NCBI GenBank assembly: GCA_014653835.1
Contig: JACWDY010000001.1
Span: 62,001-126,000 of the forward strand
Origin: Pelagibacterales bacterium SAG-MED28
GTDB taxonomy: Bacteria; Pseudomonadota; Alphaproteobacteria; Pelagibacterales; Pelagibacteraceae
Direction: 5' to 3'
DNA: 64,000 nt
This document shows positions 8,454 to 17,484 of this stretch, one piece after another (within the stretch, counting starts at the first letter, position 1; each line of letters starts with the position of its first letter). A program made the translations under genes and the position numbers. The notes under the pieces are model-generated. The model searched no databases. It saw nothing but the letters and a program-made list of their open reading frames with translations, and was not told the origin of the DNA.

Positions 8454-10556
8454 ATGAACAATTATTTAGAATTACTTTATCTAATTTCATTTACTGGTGT
8501 TTTAGCTGTCGCTTATAGCTATTTACTTTCGGGACAAATAATTTCATCAAGTGCAGGAAATTCAAGAATGCAAGAAATCGCTGAAGCTATTCAAATTGGT
8601 GCTAAAGCTTATCTAAATAGACAATATAAAACTATCGCAGTTGTGGGTGTGATTGTTTTAGCAATAGTAACATATTTTTTTAGTTACCTGGTAGGTATTG
8701 GTTATTTTATAGGAGCCTTTCTCTCCGGTGTTGCCGGCTATATTGGAATGCTTATATCAGTAAAAGCTAATGTTCGTACTGCAGAGGCAGCAAGACATAG
8801 TTTGCAAGCAGGTTTAACAATAGCGTTTAAATCTGGTGCAATAACTGGATTACTAGTTGCCGGTTTGGCTTTATTAGCTATTACTTTGTATTATATAATT
8901 TTAATCTACTTAAATGTTGATAATAGAGAAATTATTAATTCCTTAGTTGCTTTAGGATTTGGAGCATCTCTTATTTCTATTTTTGCTAGACTTGGAGGAG
9001 GTATTTTTACAAAAGGTGCTGATGTAGGTGCTGATTTGGTCGGTAAAGTAGAAGCTGGAATACCTGAAGATGATCCAAGAAACCCAGCTGTGATTGCTGA
9101 TAACGTTGGAGACAATGTTGGCGATTGTGCTGGTATGGCTGCAGATTTATTTGAAACTTACGCTGTTACTATAGTTGCTACAATGGTTTTATCTTCTATA
9201 TTTTTTCCATCTGACTACAATTTAATGATCTATCCCTTAGCTATTGGTGGTGCTTGTATATTAACATCAATTATAGGTACATGGTTTGTCAAACTTGGAA
9301 AAAATAAAAATATAATGGGGGCTTTATATAAAGGTTTTATTGTAACCGCTATCTCATCTCTAATAATTTTATATCCAGTCACAAACTCAATAGTTGGACT
9401 TTCAGAAACTTATACCAATAGTGGAAAAACTTTTAATGGAATGGATTTATACATATGTGGTGTAGTAGGTTTTATAATCACTGGATTATTAATTTGGATT
9501 ACGGAGTATTATACAGGTACTAATTATAGACCAGTTAAATCAGTTGCTCAGTCCTCAACAACCGGTCACGGAACCAATGTTATTCAAGGTCTTGCTATAT
9601 CTATGGAGGCAACAGCTATACCTGCTTTAATTATTGTTTCAGGAATTTTATATACTAATGAACTTGCAGGACTATACGGAATAGCCATTGCAGTAACAGC
9701 AATGTTAGCTCTTACTGGAATGGTGGTCGCCCTAGACGCTTATGGACCAGTTACTGATAATGCTGGAGGTATAGCTGAGATGTCTAAACTTCCAAAAAAT
9801 GTAAGAAAAACTACTGACGCTCTTGACGCTGTTGGCAATACTACAAAAGCAGTAACCAAGGGTTACGCTATTGGTTCAGCAGGATTAGGCGCATTAGTAT
9901 TATTCGCTGCTTATACTGAAGATATTAAATATTTTTCAACTGTTAAGGGATCGTCACTAGAGGGTGTAAATGTTACATTTGATTTATCAAATCCTTTTGT
10001 AGTAGCTGGATTACTTATCGGTGGAATGTTGCCATATTTATTCGGGTCGATGGGAATGCAAGCAGTTGGAAGAGCAGGAGGAGCAGTTGTTATAGAGGTG
10101 AGAAGACAGTTTAAAAAAATTCCAGGTATCATGAAAGGAAAAAGAAAGCCAGATTACGGAAGGCTAGTTGATTTACTAACTAGAGCTGCAATTAAAGAAA
10201 TGATTATTCCTTCTTTATTACCTGTACTATCACCAGTAATTTTATATTTTATAATTTTACAAATTGGTGGCATGGAGGCAGCACTTTCATCATTAGGTGC
10301 AATGTTATTAGGTGTTATAATAACTGGACTATTCGTAGCTGTGTCAATGACTGCTGGTGGAGGTGCTTGGGATAATGCTAAAAAATTCATAGAAGATGGC
10401 AATTATGGAGGCAAAGGTTCAGAAGCTCATAAGGCTGCTGTAACAGGCGATACAGTTGGTGATCCATATAAAGATACAGCGGGTCCAGCAGTGAACCCAA
10501 TGATAAAAATAACTAATATAGTTGCATTACTTTTATTGGCAGTTATAGCTCATTAA
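8454..10556 (+). CDS. hppA: K+-insensitive H+-translocating membrane pyrophosphatase
   Basis: Integral membrane pump coupling pyrophosphate hydrolysis to proton export. The 700-residue protein has about 16 membrane segments. The substrate motif [20 protein letters not shown] and the acidic [12 protein letters not shown] loop are intact. K465 and T468 in [10 protein letters not shown] are the residues that mark the K+-independent class. It gives this energy-limited cell a way to use biosynthetic pyrophosphate. It stands alone, 68 bases after nusB, and converges on bamE. Confidence 0.97.
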   Translation: MNNYLELLYLISFTGVLAVAYSYLLSGQIISSSAGNSRMQEIAEAIQIGAKAYLNRQYKTIAVVGVIVLAIVTYFFSYLVGIGYFIGAFLSGVAGYIGMLISVKANVRTAEAARHSLQAGLTIAFKSGAITGLLVAGLALLAITLYYIILIYLNVDNREIINSLVALGFGASLISIFARLGGGIFTKGADVGADLVGKVEAGIPEDDPRNPAVIADNVGDNVGDCAGMAADLFETYAVTIVATMVLSSIFFPSDYNLMIYPLAIGGACILTSIIGTWFVKLGKNKNIMGALYKGFIVTAISSLIILYPVTNSIVGLSETYTNSGKTFNGMDLYICGVVGFIITGLLIWITEYYTGTNYRPVKSVAQSSTTGHGTNVIQGLAISMEATAIPALIIVSGILYTNELAGLYGIAIAVTAMLALTGMVVALDAYGPVTDNAGGIAEMSKLPKNVRKTTDALDAVGNTTKAVTKGYAIGSAGLGALVLFAAYTEDIKYFSTVKGSSLEGVNVTFDLSNPFVVAGLLIGGMLPYLFGSMGMQAVGRAGGAVVIEVRRQFKKIPGIMKGKRKPDYGRLVDLLTRAAIKEMIIPSLLPVLSPVILYFIILQIGGMEAALSSLGAMLLGVIITGLFVAVSMTAGGGAWDNAKKFIEDGNYGGKGSEAHKAAVTGDTVGDPYKDTAGPAVNPMIKITNIVALLLLAVIAH

Positions 10557-10559
10557 TTA

Positions 10560-11024
10560 TTATTTACGATTTCCATACATTTTTTGCTTTATACTTTCTA
10601 AAAATGATTGGACAAAACTCTTTTCAGAAAAAACATTTTTTGTGGTTTGTTTTGAAAAATCAATATTGTTTAAATCGCCCTTATTTAGTAAATTTTTGTT
10701 TGTTAAAACTCCATACTTGTCAAAGTTAAGTACTAATACATTATTATCTTTTAAAACGTGTTTACCCAACTTATGAAATTTACCTTTAGTTAAAGTTCTT
10801 TCTAAGTAAATCCAGCTATCATCTATTTCACTTTTAATTTGCGGTAAACCCATTATGTTTATAATGTCGTTTTTATTAGAATTATTTATAATGAGTTTAT
10901 TTGACCTGTTTTCTAAGTAGATTATACCATGCGTTTTATTAGGATCTTGCAACTTGCATGATGATAAAATAATAAGCAATATAATATTTATAAAAATAAT
11001 ATGATTTTTAAAGCAAGAAAGCAT
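10560..11024 (-). CDS. bamE: Outer membrane assembly lipoprotein, BamE/SmpA-like
   Basis: BamE is a lipoprotein of the outer-membrane beta-barrel assembly complex. The 154-residue protein has a hydrophobic signal ending in a lipobox (LSSC near residue 23). The SmpA/OmlA fold follows, with the typical short helix NKNDIINIMGLPQ and a W-Y strand. Gene context supports the call, since bamE divergent from the bc1 chaperone gene is common in alphaproteobacteria. The first ATG makes the 5' ends of the divergent genes overlap by 24 bases, so a later start (a TTG in the signal peptide) is possible. Confidence 0.82.
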   Translation of the reverse strand: MLSCFKNHIIFINIILLIILSSCKLQDPNKTHGIIYLENRSNKLIINNSNKNDIINIMGLPQIKSEIDDSWIYLERTLTKGKFHKLGKHVLKDNNVLVLNFDKYGVLTNKNLLNKGDLNNIDFSKQTTKNVFSEKSFVQSFLESIKQKMYGNRK

Positions 11025-11492
11025 AATTCTATTCTTTACAATACATTGTTAACTTTGTCTCGTAATATATTCTTTTATAAAATTCTTAATTTTAAAGACA
11101 CTTATGAAACTCGTATTTATTTAATGTTTTTACATTATTCAGTTATGCTTTTTTCACAAAAAATTAAGGGAAACAAGCCTGATCAAATTAATTATAATAA
11201 TTTGTTTTTTTTTATTGAAAATAACCTAAGAGAATTAGGCTTCGGCGATGTATCCGTAAATAAGAAAATGAAAGACTTAAATAAAATTTTCTATGATATT
11301 TTAATAAAACTTAGTGAAAAACAAACAAATCTTAAAATTAATCAAAAATTATTAGATAAATACTTCGAAATACCAATAAATGAGCTCCAAAAAAGAGAAA
11401 AATTTGCACTTTATTTAAATAATTTTTATAAATTTTGTTTTGAATTACCAACTAAAAATATGATAGAAGATCTAAAAAACTTTAAATTTTAA
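11001..11492 (+). CDS. Ubiquinol-cytochrome c chaperone family protein (Cbp3-like)
   Basis: This 163-residue protein is weakly conserved but matches the helical bc1-complex chaperone family. It shows an early YETRIYLMFLHYSVML-type helix, LRELGFGDVSVNKKMKDL, and a C-terminal YLNNFYKF helix. The family assists assembly of cytochrome b / complex III at the inner membrane. Position next to bamE and ahead of rpmF-plsX matches alphaproteobacterial order, though the DUF177 gene usually found between it and rpmF is missing. The start codon overlaps the opposite-strand bamE start. Confidence 0.75.
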   Translation: MIFKARKHNSILYNTLLTLSRNIFFYKILNFKDTYETRIYLMFLHYSVMLFSQKIKGNKPDQINYNNLFFFIENNLRELGFGDVSVNKKMKDLNKIFYDILIKLSEKQTNLKINQKLLDKYFEIPINELQKREKFALYLNNFYKFCFELPTKNMIEDLKNFKF

Positions 11493-11495
11493 TTT

Positions 11496-11669
11496 ATGGC
11501 CGTACCTAAAAGAAAAACATCAACATCTAAAAAAAGAATGAGGAGATCACATCATAAGATTTCATCAATTAACATTGTTGAGGATAAAAAAAGCGGTGAG
11601 TACAAACTTTCACATCACGTAGATTTAAAATCTGGTTATTATAACGGAAAAAAAATTCTAGATATTTAA
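11496..11669 (+). CDS. rpmF: 50S ribosomal protein L32
   Basis: This 57-codon gene lies three bases after the chaperone gene. The predicted protein begins [17 protein letters not shown] and continues SHHKI, the conserved start of L32, then a basic tail ending YNGKKILDI. It has no cysteines, so it is the zinc-free form usual in alphaproteobacteria. Its place immediately before plsX is the standard rpmF-plsX arrangement. Stop TAA is at 11667-11669. Confidence 0.93.
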   Translation: MAVPKRKTSTSKKRMRRSHHKISSINIVEDKKSGEYKLSHHVDLKSGYYNGKKILDI

Positions 11670-11677
11670 CTATTATT

Positions 11678-12715
11678 ATGTCAAAAAAAATCTCTATTGC
11701 AATCGATGCAATGGGCGGTGACAACTCTCCTGAAAAGACTATAGAAGGAATAAATATTTTTTTAGATAAAAATGCATACAAAGGCGATTTTATATTGAAT
11801 ATTTTTGGTAAAGAAGACGATATAAATAAAAGATTAAAAAAAACCAATATAAACGAAAATTTAATAAACATTATTCATTCAAACACTGTTGTATCTGACA
11901 AAGAATCTCCAATGACAGCAGTTAAAAATTCCAAAAATACAAGTATGTGGAATTGCATTAATCATCAACTCGAAGGAAAATCTGATATCAGTCTATCTGC
12001 TGGGAATACAGGTGTTCTGTTAGTAATATCCAGGATGATTTTAAAAATGATGAGTGAAGTAAGTAAACCAGCTCTAGCAGGTTTATGGCCGAGTCAAAGT
12101 GGAACGAGTGTGGTTTTAGATTTAGGTGCAAATATAGAATGCAATACGGAAAATCTTATAGATTTTTCCGAATTAGGCTCAGCGTTATTTAAATCTTTAT
12201 ACCCAAATGGAACACCCAAAGTTTCATTATTAAATGTCGGTTCAGAAGAAATAAAAGGAACAGAAATAATAAAATCTGCTTCAAAAAAACTTAAAGATTT
12301 ATCAAACGAAAACAATTTTATTTACAAAGGATACATAGAAGGAAATAATATTATGAGTGGAAACTCCAATGTAATTGTTACAGATGGTTTTACTGGTAAC
12401 ATCGCTTTAAAGACAGCTGAGGGAACTGCAAGCTTTATAACAAAAAATTTAAAAAAATCACTCACAGAAAATTTATTTACAAAAATGTCTCTAATATTTT
12501 CCTATTTTTCTCTTAAAAAATTTAGAGATAAATTAGATCCTAGAAAATACAACGGAGCTATTTTTTTAGGATTAAATGGACCAGTTGTTAAAAGTCATGG
12601 AGGTATTGACCCAATAGGATTTTATTATTCTATTGATTTATGTTATAAAATCATAAAAGGAAATTTAATGTCTCAAATTAGAAAAAATTTAAAACATTCT
12701 AAAAGTGTTAGATAA
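11678..12715 (+). CDS. plsX: Phosphate acyltransferase PlsX
   Basis: Makes acyl-phosphate from acyl-ACP for phosphatidic acid synthesis. The 345-residue protein has the hallmark IAIDAMGGDNSPE start, SAGNTGVLL, a VVLDLGANIEC strand and VTDGFTGNIALKTAEG. It begins 8 bases after rpmF. In most alphaproteobacteria fabH follows plsX, but here ihfA starts inside the plsX 3' end (GTG at 12705) and fabH is absent. Confidence 0.96.
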   Translation: MSKKISIAIDAMGGDNSPEKTIEGINIFLDKNAYKGDFILNIFGKEDDINKRLKKTNINENLINIIHSNTVVSDKESPMTAVKNSKNTSMWNCINHQLEGKSDISLSAGNTGVLLVISRMILKMMSEVSKPALAGLWPSQSGTSVVLDLGANIECNTENLIDFSELGSALFKSLYPNGTPKVSLLNVGSEEIKGTEIIKSASKKLKDLSNENNFIYKGYIEGNNIMSGNSNVIVTDGFTGNIALKTAEGTASFITKNLKKSLTENLFTKMSLIFSYFSLKKFRDKLDPRKYNGAIFLGLNGPVVKSHGGIDPIGFYYSIDLCYKIIKGNLMSQIRKNLKHSKSVR

Positions 12716-12998
12716 AAATTTAAAAAAAAAAGATTTAACAAAAATTTTAAGTACAAAAACTGGTTTTTCCTATAATTATTCAAAAAAAATTATAGATGAT
12801 TTAATTGAAGTTATTGTTCAGGGTATTAAAGACGGTTATTTAAATTTAAAAAATGTTGGATCTTTTAAAATTATTCATAAAAATGAGAGGTTAGGAAGAA
12901 ATCCTAAAACAAAAGAAAAATTCATAATTACTGCGAGAAAATCAATTAAATATATTCCCTCGAAAAAAATAGTAGAAAAATTAGATGAAATAATATGA
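12705..12998 (+). CDS. ihfA: Integration host factor alpha subunit (HU/IHF family)
   Basis: A DNA-bending histone-like protein of 97 residues. It has the HU/IHF helix pair (LTKILSTKTGFS...KIIDDLIEVIV), the VGSFKIIHKNERLGRNPKT arm region typical of the IHF alpha type, and a C-terminal PSKKIVEKL helix. The start is GTG and overlaps plsX by 11 bases. Its neighbours (plsX before, merR after) support the alpha rather than the HU assignment. Confidence 0.88.
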   Translation: MLDKNLKKKDLTKILSTKTGFSYNYSKKIIDDLIEVIVQGIKDGYLNLKNVGSFKIIHKNERLGRNPKTKEKFIITARKSIKYIPSKKIVEKLDEII

Positions 12999-13375
12999 AT
13001 AAGCTTATATCAATTTCAGAAACATCAAAAATTTTAAATTTAGTAGATCCAGTTTCCAAAAAACCTCTTAATCATATACTGAGATATTGGGAAAAAGAAT
13101 TTAAACAAATAAGAGCAAGAAAAATCAATAACAGAAGATATTATTCAATTAAACAGCTGGAAATCTTAAAAAAAATTAAATTTTTACTTAAATCTAAAGG
13201 AATGACTATTTCAGGCGCAAGAAATCTACTAGATAAAAATACAAATAAACTTGACGATTATAACTTTGATAGTTTAAAAGCTGAATATTATAAAGATAAA
13301 ATTAAAAGCAAAAGTAGGTTGCTTTTAAACAAATTGAATAACATTAAAAATTATGGCAAAAAAAACTCATCTTAA
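12995..13375 (+). CDS. MerR family transcriptional regulator
   Basis: The 126-residue protein has an N-terminal MerR winged helix: SISETSKILNL, then the HILRYWEKEF turn and NNRRYYSIKQLEILKKI. A short coiled-coil tail replaces a ligand-binding domain. This HTH protein next to ihfA is conserved in alphaproteobacteria and its ligand is unknown. No cysteine cluster for metal sensing is present. The start overlaps ihfA (ATGA) and the 3' end overlaps rpmG by 23 bases. Confidence 0.85.
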   Translation: MNKLISISETSKILNLVDPVSKKPLNHILRYWEKEFKQIRARKINNRRYYSIKQLEILKKIKFLLKSKGMTISGARNLLDKNTNKLDDYNFDSLKAEYYKDKIKSKSRLLLNKLNNIKNYGKKNSS

Positions 13376-13544
13376 AATTAGAATGGTTCCTGAAAGTAAT
13401 CCAGATAGTAAATTTATATACTATGCAAAAAAGCCTACCAAAGGAGAAAAAGCAAAAGATAAGTTAAAGCTAAAAAAATATAATCCAAATACACGAAAAC
13501 ATGAATTCTTTATTGAAAAAAAATTGCCTCCTCACAGTAAATAA
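13353..13544 (+). CDS. rpmG: 50S ribosomal protein L33
   Basis: The 63-residue basic protein starts MAKKTHLKIRMVPES, then FIYYAKKPTKG, LKLKKYNPNTRKHEFF and ends in lysines. This is the L33 pattern in the cysteine-free form. The gene starts within the last codons of merR and ends directly against the convergent chorismate mutase stop. Slightly longer than usual (about 55). Confidence 0.87.
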   Translation: MAKKTHLKIRMVPESNPDSKFIYYAKKPTKGEKAKDKLKLKKYNPNTRKHEFFIEKKLPPHSK

Positions 13545-13826
13545 TTATTTTTTTTTAAAATTTCTATACTCGTAATCGATAAAAGCACCGATCATTGACT
13601 TCCATATTTTTTTTGTAATTTTTGGATCAATTTTTTTTGTTTTAGATTTTTTTGATATATTTTTTAAAATTATTGAAATTCTTTTTTTATCAACTATATC
13701 TTTTTTAAAAGTCTTATTTTGAATAACTTGATTAACTAAATTTGTACGTTTTTTTATAATGTCCAATAATTCATTATCTAATATGTCCAATTTTTTTCTG
13801 ATTTTAAGTATATTTCTGTTCACCAT
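13545..13826 (-). CDS. Chorismate mutase (AroQ type)
   Basis: Stand-alone helical mutase converting chorismate to prephenate for Phe/Tyr synthesis. The 93-residue protein starts with an IRKKLDILDNELLDIIKKR helix, the classic AroQ start with the active-site Arg and the D-x-E-L pattern. The middle helix and final KKIWKSMIGAFIDYE helix fit. It lies between rpmG (convergent) and ctaA (divergent, 51 bases away). No prephenate dehydratase domain is fused to it. Confidence 0.85.
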   Translation of the reverse strand: MVNRNILKIRKKLDILDNELLDIIKKRTNLVNQVIQNKTFKKDIVDKKRISIILKNISKKSKTKKIDPKITKKIWKSMIGAFIDYEYRNFKKK

Positions 13827-13877
13827 AGCGACAATAATTAAATATAAGATTAATAATTTAAATATATATTATAAATT

Positions 13878-14903
13878 ATGTATTCAAACGAGAGAAAAAT
13901 AAATAAAATTTTTCTAAATTGGTTATTCGCTTCTTTAATATTAGTATTTTTAATAATAATTGTAGGGGGATTAACCAGGTTAACAGACTCAGGTCTATCA
14001 ATAACAGAATGGGAGTTATTCAAAGGTTTATTACCTCCTTTAAATGCTAATTCTTGGAATGAGTATTTTAATGAATACAAAAAAATCCCCCAATATAAAT
14101 TGTTAAATTCAAATATGTCAATTGATGAATTTAAAGTAATTTTTTACTGGGAATATCTTCACAGGATACTCGCAAGATTAATAGGCTTATTTTTTTTATT
14201 ACCTTTAATTTACTTTTATTTTTCCAAAAAAATTAGAAGTGAATACATTAAAATTTGTTTTTTAATTTTCATATTAATTATCTTACAAGGAATTATTGGT
14301 TGGTTTATGGTCCAAAGTGGTTTAGTTAATGATACCACTGTAAGTCATTATAGATTGTCGATACATTTAACCACTGCAATAATAATTATATCATCTATTT
14401 TTTGGCTAATAATGAATGTTTATTCAAAACAAAATAAAACTTTTTTTAAAATTTCCAATAATAATTTACCTTTTCAAATGTTAATATTATTAATTTTATT
14501 TCAAATAATAATGGGCGCTTTTGTTTCAGGTTTAGACGCGGGTAGAATTTATCAAACATGGCCATTAATGGGTGCAAATTATTTACCTAACGATTACTAT
14601 TTTATTAATTTCAAAAGTTTATTAGAATTAGATAATCATTCGTTGGTTCAATTTTACCACCGTAACTTAGCATATCTAATAATTATATACGTAATTCTTT
14701 TGACAGTGTTTATTTATAAAAAAAAAATTCGAAACTTATATTTCCCATTGAAATTGTTATTAATTTTTTTATTTTTTCAAGTAATTTTAGGAATTTTAAC
14801 TCTGGTCACTGGTCTTAATATTTATTTAGCCTCAGCTCATCAAATTACCAGCGTCTTATTGGCGTTTAGTGCATTAAATTTATATTATTTTAGAACTAAA
14901 TAA
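13878..14903 (+). CDS. ctaA: Heme A synthase (COX15/CtaA)
   Basis: Inner-membrane enzyme that oxidises heme O to heme A for cytochrome aa3 oxidase. The 341-residue protein has about eight membrane segments. The family motifs are IVGGLTRLTDSGLSITEW near residue 30, WEYLHRILAR with a heme ligand His, the central SHYRLSIHLTTA His, and paired histidines QFYHRNLAY and SAHQITS in the second half. It is followed by an apparent promoter for the ribosomal pair rplM-rpsI. Confidence 0.95.
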   Translation: MYSNERKINKIFLNWLFASLILVFLIIIVGGLTRLTDSGLSITEWELFKGLLPPLNANSWNEYFNEYKKIPQYKLLNSNMSIDEFKVIFYWEYLHRILARLIGLFFLLPLIYFYFSKKIRSEYIKICFLIFILIILQGIIGWFMVQSGLVNDTTVSHYRLSIHLTTAIIIISSIFWLIMNVYSKQNKTFFKISNNNLPFQMLILLILFQIIMGAFVSGLDAGRIYQTWPLMGANYLPNDYYFINFKSLLELDNHSLVQFYHRNLAYLIIIYVILLTVFIYKKKIRNLYFPLKLLLIFLFFQVILGILTLVTGLNIYLASAHQITSVLLAFSALNLYYFRTK

Positions 14904-14904
14904 A

Positions 14905-14933
14905 TTGACTTTGTTTAACATTCTTTGTATTTA
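14905..14933 (+). promoter_or_regulatory. Putative sigma70-type promoter for rplM-rpsI
   Basis: A TTGACT hexamer at 14905-14910, a 17-base spacer and TATTTA at 14928-14933 lie between the ctaA stop and the rplM ATG at 14946. The -35 box is strong (5/6 to consensus), the -10 box weak. Transcription starting about seven bases later would leave a leader of only a few bases. No ribosome-feedback leader structure could fit here. Confidence 0.4.
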
Positions 14934-14945
14934 TCGCCCAATATT

Positions 14946-15401
14946 ATGACACCTTTTATTAAAAAGAAAGATATCAAGAAAGACTGGTATATCATTAATG
15001 CTCAGAATGCTGTAGTAGGCAGATTAGCAGCATATATTTCAAAAGTTTTAAGAGGAAAAAACAAACCAACTTTTAATCCTCACATAGATAATGGTGATTT
15101 TGTTGTGGTAACTAACATTGATAAAATTAAATTTACAGGTAAAAAATTTTCAGATAAAAAATATTACAGACACACTGGACATCCAGGCGGAATAAAAATA
15201 TCCACTCCTTCATTTTTAAAAGAAAAAAATAAAACAGGTGAAATACTTAAATTAGCAGTTAAAAGAATGTTACCAGGCGGCCCGCTTGCTAAAAAACAAC
15301 TTACAAAACTTAAAATCTATGCAGGTGATACACACCCTCATGATGTTCAAAAACCAAAAATTATTGAATTTGAAAAGTTAAATAAAAGAAATATAATTTA
15401 A
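14946..15401 (+). CDS. rplM: 50S ribosomal protein L13
   Basis: L13 is an early-assembling large-subunit protein. The sequence starts MTPFIKKKDIKKDWYIINA, then VVGRLAAYISKVLRGKNKP, and later RMLPGGPLAKKQL and KLKIYAGDTHPH, all L13 hallmarks. The ATG at 14946 is chosen over an in-frame TTG at 14925, because the extra seven residues have no family counterpart and would run through the putative promoter. It is followed two bases later by rpsI. Confidence 0.96.
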   Translation: MTPFIKKKDIKKDWYIINAQNAVVGRLAAYISKVLRGKNKPTFNPHIDNGDFVVVTNIDKIKFTGKKFSDKKYYRHTGHPGGIKISTPSFLKEKNKTGEILKLAVKRMLPGGPLAKKQLTKLKIYAGDTHPHDVQKPKIIEFEKLNKRNII

Positions 15402-15403
15402 TA

Positions 15404-15844
15404 ATGGAAGCTAATAATCAATCAATTAACAAAATAAAAAAAGTTAAGCTAAATTTTAAAGATAGCAAGTATGCTACTGGAAGAAGAAAAAGATCTATTG
15501 CTAAGGTTTGGGTAAAAAGAGGATCAGGTAATATTCATGTGAATGGTTTAAAAATGAATGAATATTTTAAAAGGCCAGTCCATCAAATAATTGTAACGAG
15601 ACCTTTAGAAATTTCTGAGGTTGCAACTAGTTTTGATGTGAAATGCTCTGTAAAAGGTGGGGGATTGTCTGGTCAAGCCGGAGCCATAATATTAGGCATA
15701 TCAAAAGCTCTAATATCTCATGATGAAAATTTGAAGAAAAATTTAAAAAAAGATAAACTTACCACCAGAGACTCTAGAGTTGTCGAGCGTAAAAAATACG
15801 GTCATAGGAAAGCTAGAAGAAGCTTCCAATTTTCAAAAAGATAA
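15404..15844 (+). CDS. rpsI: 30S ribosomal protein S9
   Basis: S9 contacts the P-site tRNA through its C-terminal tail. The protein has YATGRRKRSIAKVWVKRGSG, then VKGGGLSGQAGAIILGISKAL and the conserved end DSRVVERKKYGHRKARRSFQFSKR region. It carries an N-terminal extension of about 20 residues. It is co-transcribed with rplM, the universal bacterial pairing. Confidence 0.97.
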   Translation: MEANNQSINKIKKVKLNFKDSKYATGRRKRSIAKVWVKRGSGNIHVNGLKMNEYFKRPVHQIIVTRPLEISEVATSFDVKCSVKGGGLSGQAGAIILGISKALISHDENLKKNLKKDKLTTRDSRVVERKKYGHRKARRSFQFSKR

Positions 15845-15888
15845 ACATTTAAATTTAACTATTATAAAGGACGATGATATAAGTACTT

Positions 15889-16926
15889 ATGTCAATTGAT
15901 AATAAAATAAATATAGCCATAATTGGTGCAACGGGATATACGGGGTTAGATCTTGTTAACATTTTATCAAAGCATCCAAAAGTTGTGATTAAACACCTTT
16001 GTGCTACTAAAAATCTAGGAAAAAAAATAAGTTTTTTTGACAAAAGAATAAAAAAAAAATTACCAAAAATTTCTTCTATAGAAAAAGTTAATTGGATGAA
16101 TTTAGATTTAGCTTTTTTATCTTTACCAAATGGTGAAGCGCAAAAATTAGTTAAGAAGATTTATTTTAAAAATAAAGATTTAAGATTTATAGACTTATCT
16201 GCCGATTTTAGAATTTCGGATACGAAAGTGTTCGAAAAAAACTATAATTTTAAGCATAAAGCTAAAAATTTTATTAAAGAATCATGCTATTCAATGCCAG
16301 AATTAAATAATCAAAAAATAGATAAATTCAGAATAATCTCTAATCCAGGATGCTACCCAACTTCAATACAATTACCTTTAGTTCCACTAATCAAAAAAAA
16401 TTTAATTAAAACGAGAAATATCACAATCGACTCTAAATCCGGTTATTCTGGTGCAGGTAAGAATTTAAAAAAAAAGTTTAATCATAAAAATTTATTTTCA
16501 TCTACATTTGCTTATAATACAAAAAATCATAGACATGTTTGTGAAATTGACCAACAATTGTTAAAGTTAACAAGAAAGAAAATCTTTTTTTCTTTTAACC
16601 CTCATCTACTTCCAACATTTAGAGGAATCTTAACTTCAATTTATGTTCAAACCAATAAAGATAAATCAGGTAATATTTTAAGAAAATCACTTATTAAATA
16701 TTATAGAAATTCAAAATTTATTAAAATTTTAAAATTAAATTCATCTATTGGATCTGGAAATGTTTTAAATACAAATAATTGTGAAATATCTATTTGCCAA
16801 ACTAGAATTAAAAATAAATTTGTTATTTTTTCTGCAATAGATAATTTAATTAAAGGGGCATCTGGTCAAGCAGTACAAAATATGAATCTTTTATTCAAAT
16901 TTCCAGAACATCAAGGATTAGAATGA
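15889..16926 (+). CDS. argC: N-acetyl-gamma-glutamyl-phosphate reductase
   Basis: NADPH-dependent third step of arginine synthesis. The 345-residue protein has the Rossmann start IAIIGATGYTGLDL, the catalytic C155 in SNPGCYPTS, and a C-terminal NLIKGASGQAVQNMN motif. Both domains are complete. It follows rpsI by 44 bases and overlaps the next gene, encoding a lipoprotein, by 4 bases. The argC-after-rpsI order occurs in other alphaproteobacteria. Confidence 0.95.
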   Translation: MSIDNKINIAIIGATGYTGLDLVNILSKHPKVVIKHLCATKNLGKKISFFDKRIKKKLPKISSIEKVNWMNLDLAFLSLPNGEAQKLVKKIYFKNKDLRFIDLSADFRISDTKVFEKNYNFKHKAKNFIKESCYSMPELNNQKIDKFRIISNPGCYPTSIQLPLVPLIKKNLIKTRNITIDSKSGYSGAGKNLKKKFNHKNLFSSTFAYNTKNHRHVCEIDQQLLKLTRKKIFFSFNPHLLPTFRGILTSIYVQTNKDKSGNILRKSLIKYYRNSKFIKILKLNSSIGSGNVLNTNNCEISICQTRIKNKFVIFSAIDNLIKGASGQAVQNMNLLFKFPEHQGLE

Positions 16927-17477
16927 AGTTTTTTTTGCTAGTTATTAGTGTTTTATTGTTAAGTAATTGTGGCAAACCTAAAACAGTTTTTATTTGTGGT
17001 GATCATGTTTGTGTCAACAAAATTGAAGCAAAACAATATTTTCAAGAAAATTTATCACTTGAAGTAAAGTTAGTGCATAAAAAAATTAAGAATGAGATAG
17101 ATTTAGTTGAATTAAATTTAAAAGAAAACCAAAATGGTGAAAAGAAAATTAGTATTTTTTCAAAAAACAAAACAAACAAAGATTTGAAAACTCTATCTAA
17201 CGAAGAAATTACTAAGATAAAAAAGAATATTAAGAATAAAAGAAAAAAAAGGCAAATTGTAAGGAAAACTATCGATAATGAAAAAAAAATGAATAATAAA
17301 GAAAAGAAAATTATTCGAGAGAAAAATAAAATTTTAAAAAATAATGTTAACAAAAGACGTAAAGATGTTGTTGATGTTTGTCATATATTAGAAAAATGTA
17401 ATATTGATGAAATATCTAAATATTTATTAAAACAAGGAAAAAAAAAAAGATTTCCTGATATTAATACCAGACAATAA
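16923..17477 (+). CDS. Uncharacterised lysine-rich lipoprotein
   Basis: I do not recognise this protein. Its first 16 residues form a lipoprotein signal with a lipobox ending in C16 (LSNC), so it is probably membrane-anchored on the periplasmic side. A short region with two closely spaced cysteines (CGDHVC) follows, then roughly 100 residues dominated by Lys, Glu and Asn that should be a flexible or coiled segment, then a C-terminal CHILEKCNIDEISKYLL motif. The Cys pairs could form disulfides. It lies between argC and hom with tight spacing. Confidence 0.6.
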   Translation: MKFFLLVISVLLLSNCGKPKTVFICGDHVCVNKIEAKQYFQENLSLEVKLVHKKIKNEIDLVELNLKENQNGEKKISIFSKNKTNKDLKTLSNEEITKIKKNIKNKRKKRQIVRKTIDNEKKMNNKEKKIIREKNKILKNNVNKRRKDVVDVCHILEKCNIDEISKYLLKQGKKKRFPDINTRQ

Positions 17478-17484
17478 TAAAGAT

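Noticed and set aside
14925-14945. TTG start for rplM
   Set aside because: The added residues lack family counterparts and overlap the putative promoter.
17100-17400. Homopolymer A runs as phase-variation tracts in the lysine-rich lipoprotein gene
   Set aside because: Runs of similar length occur in nearly all genes here and follow from the AT-rich Lys codon bias.
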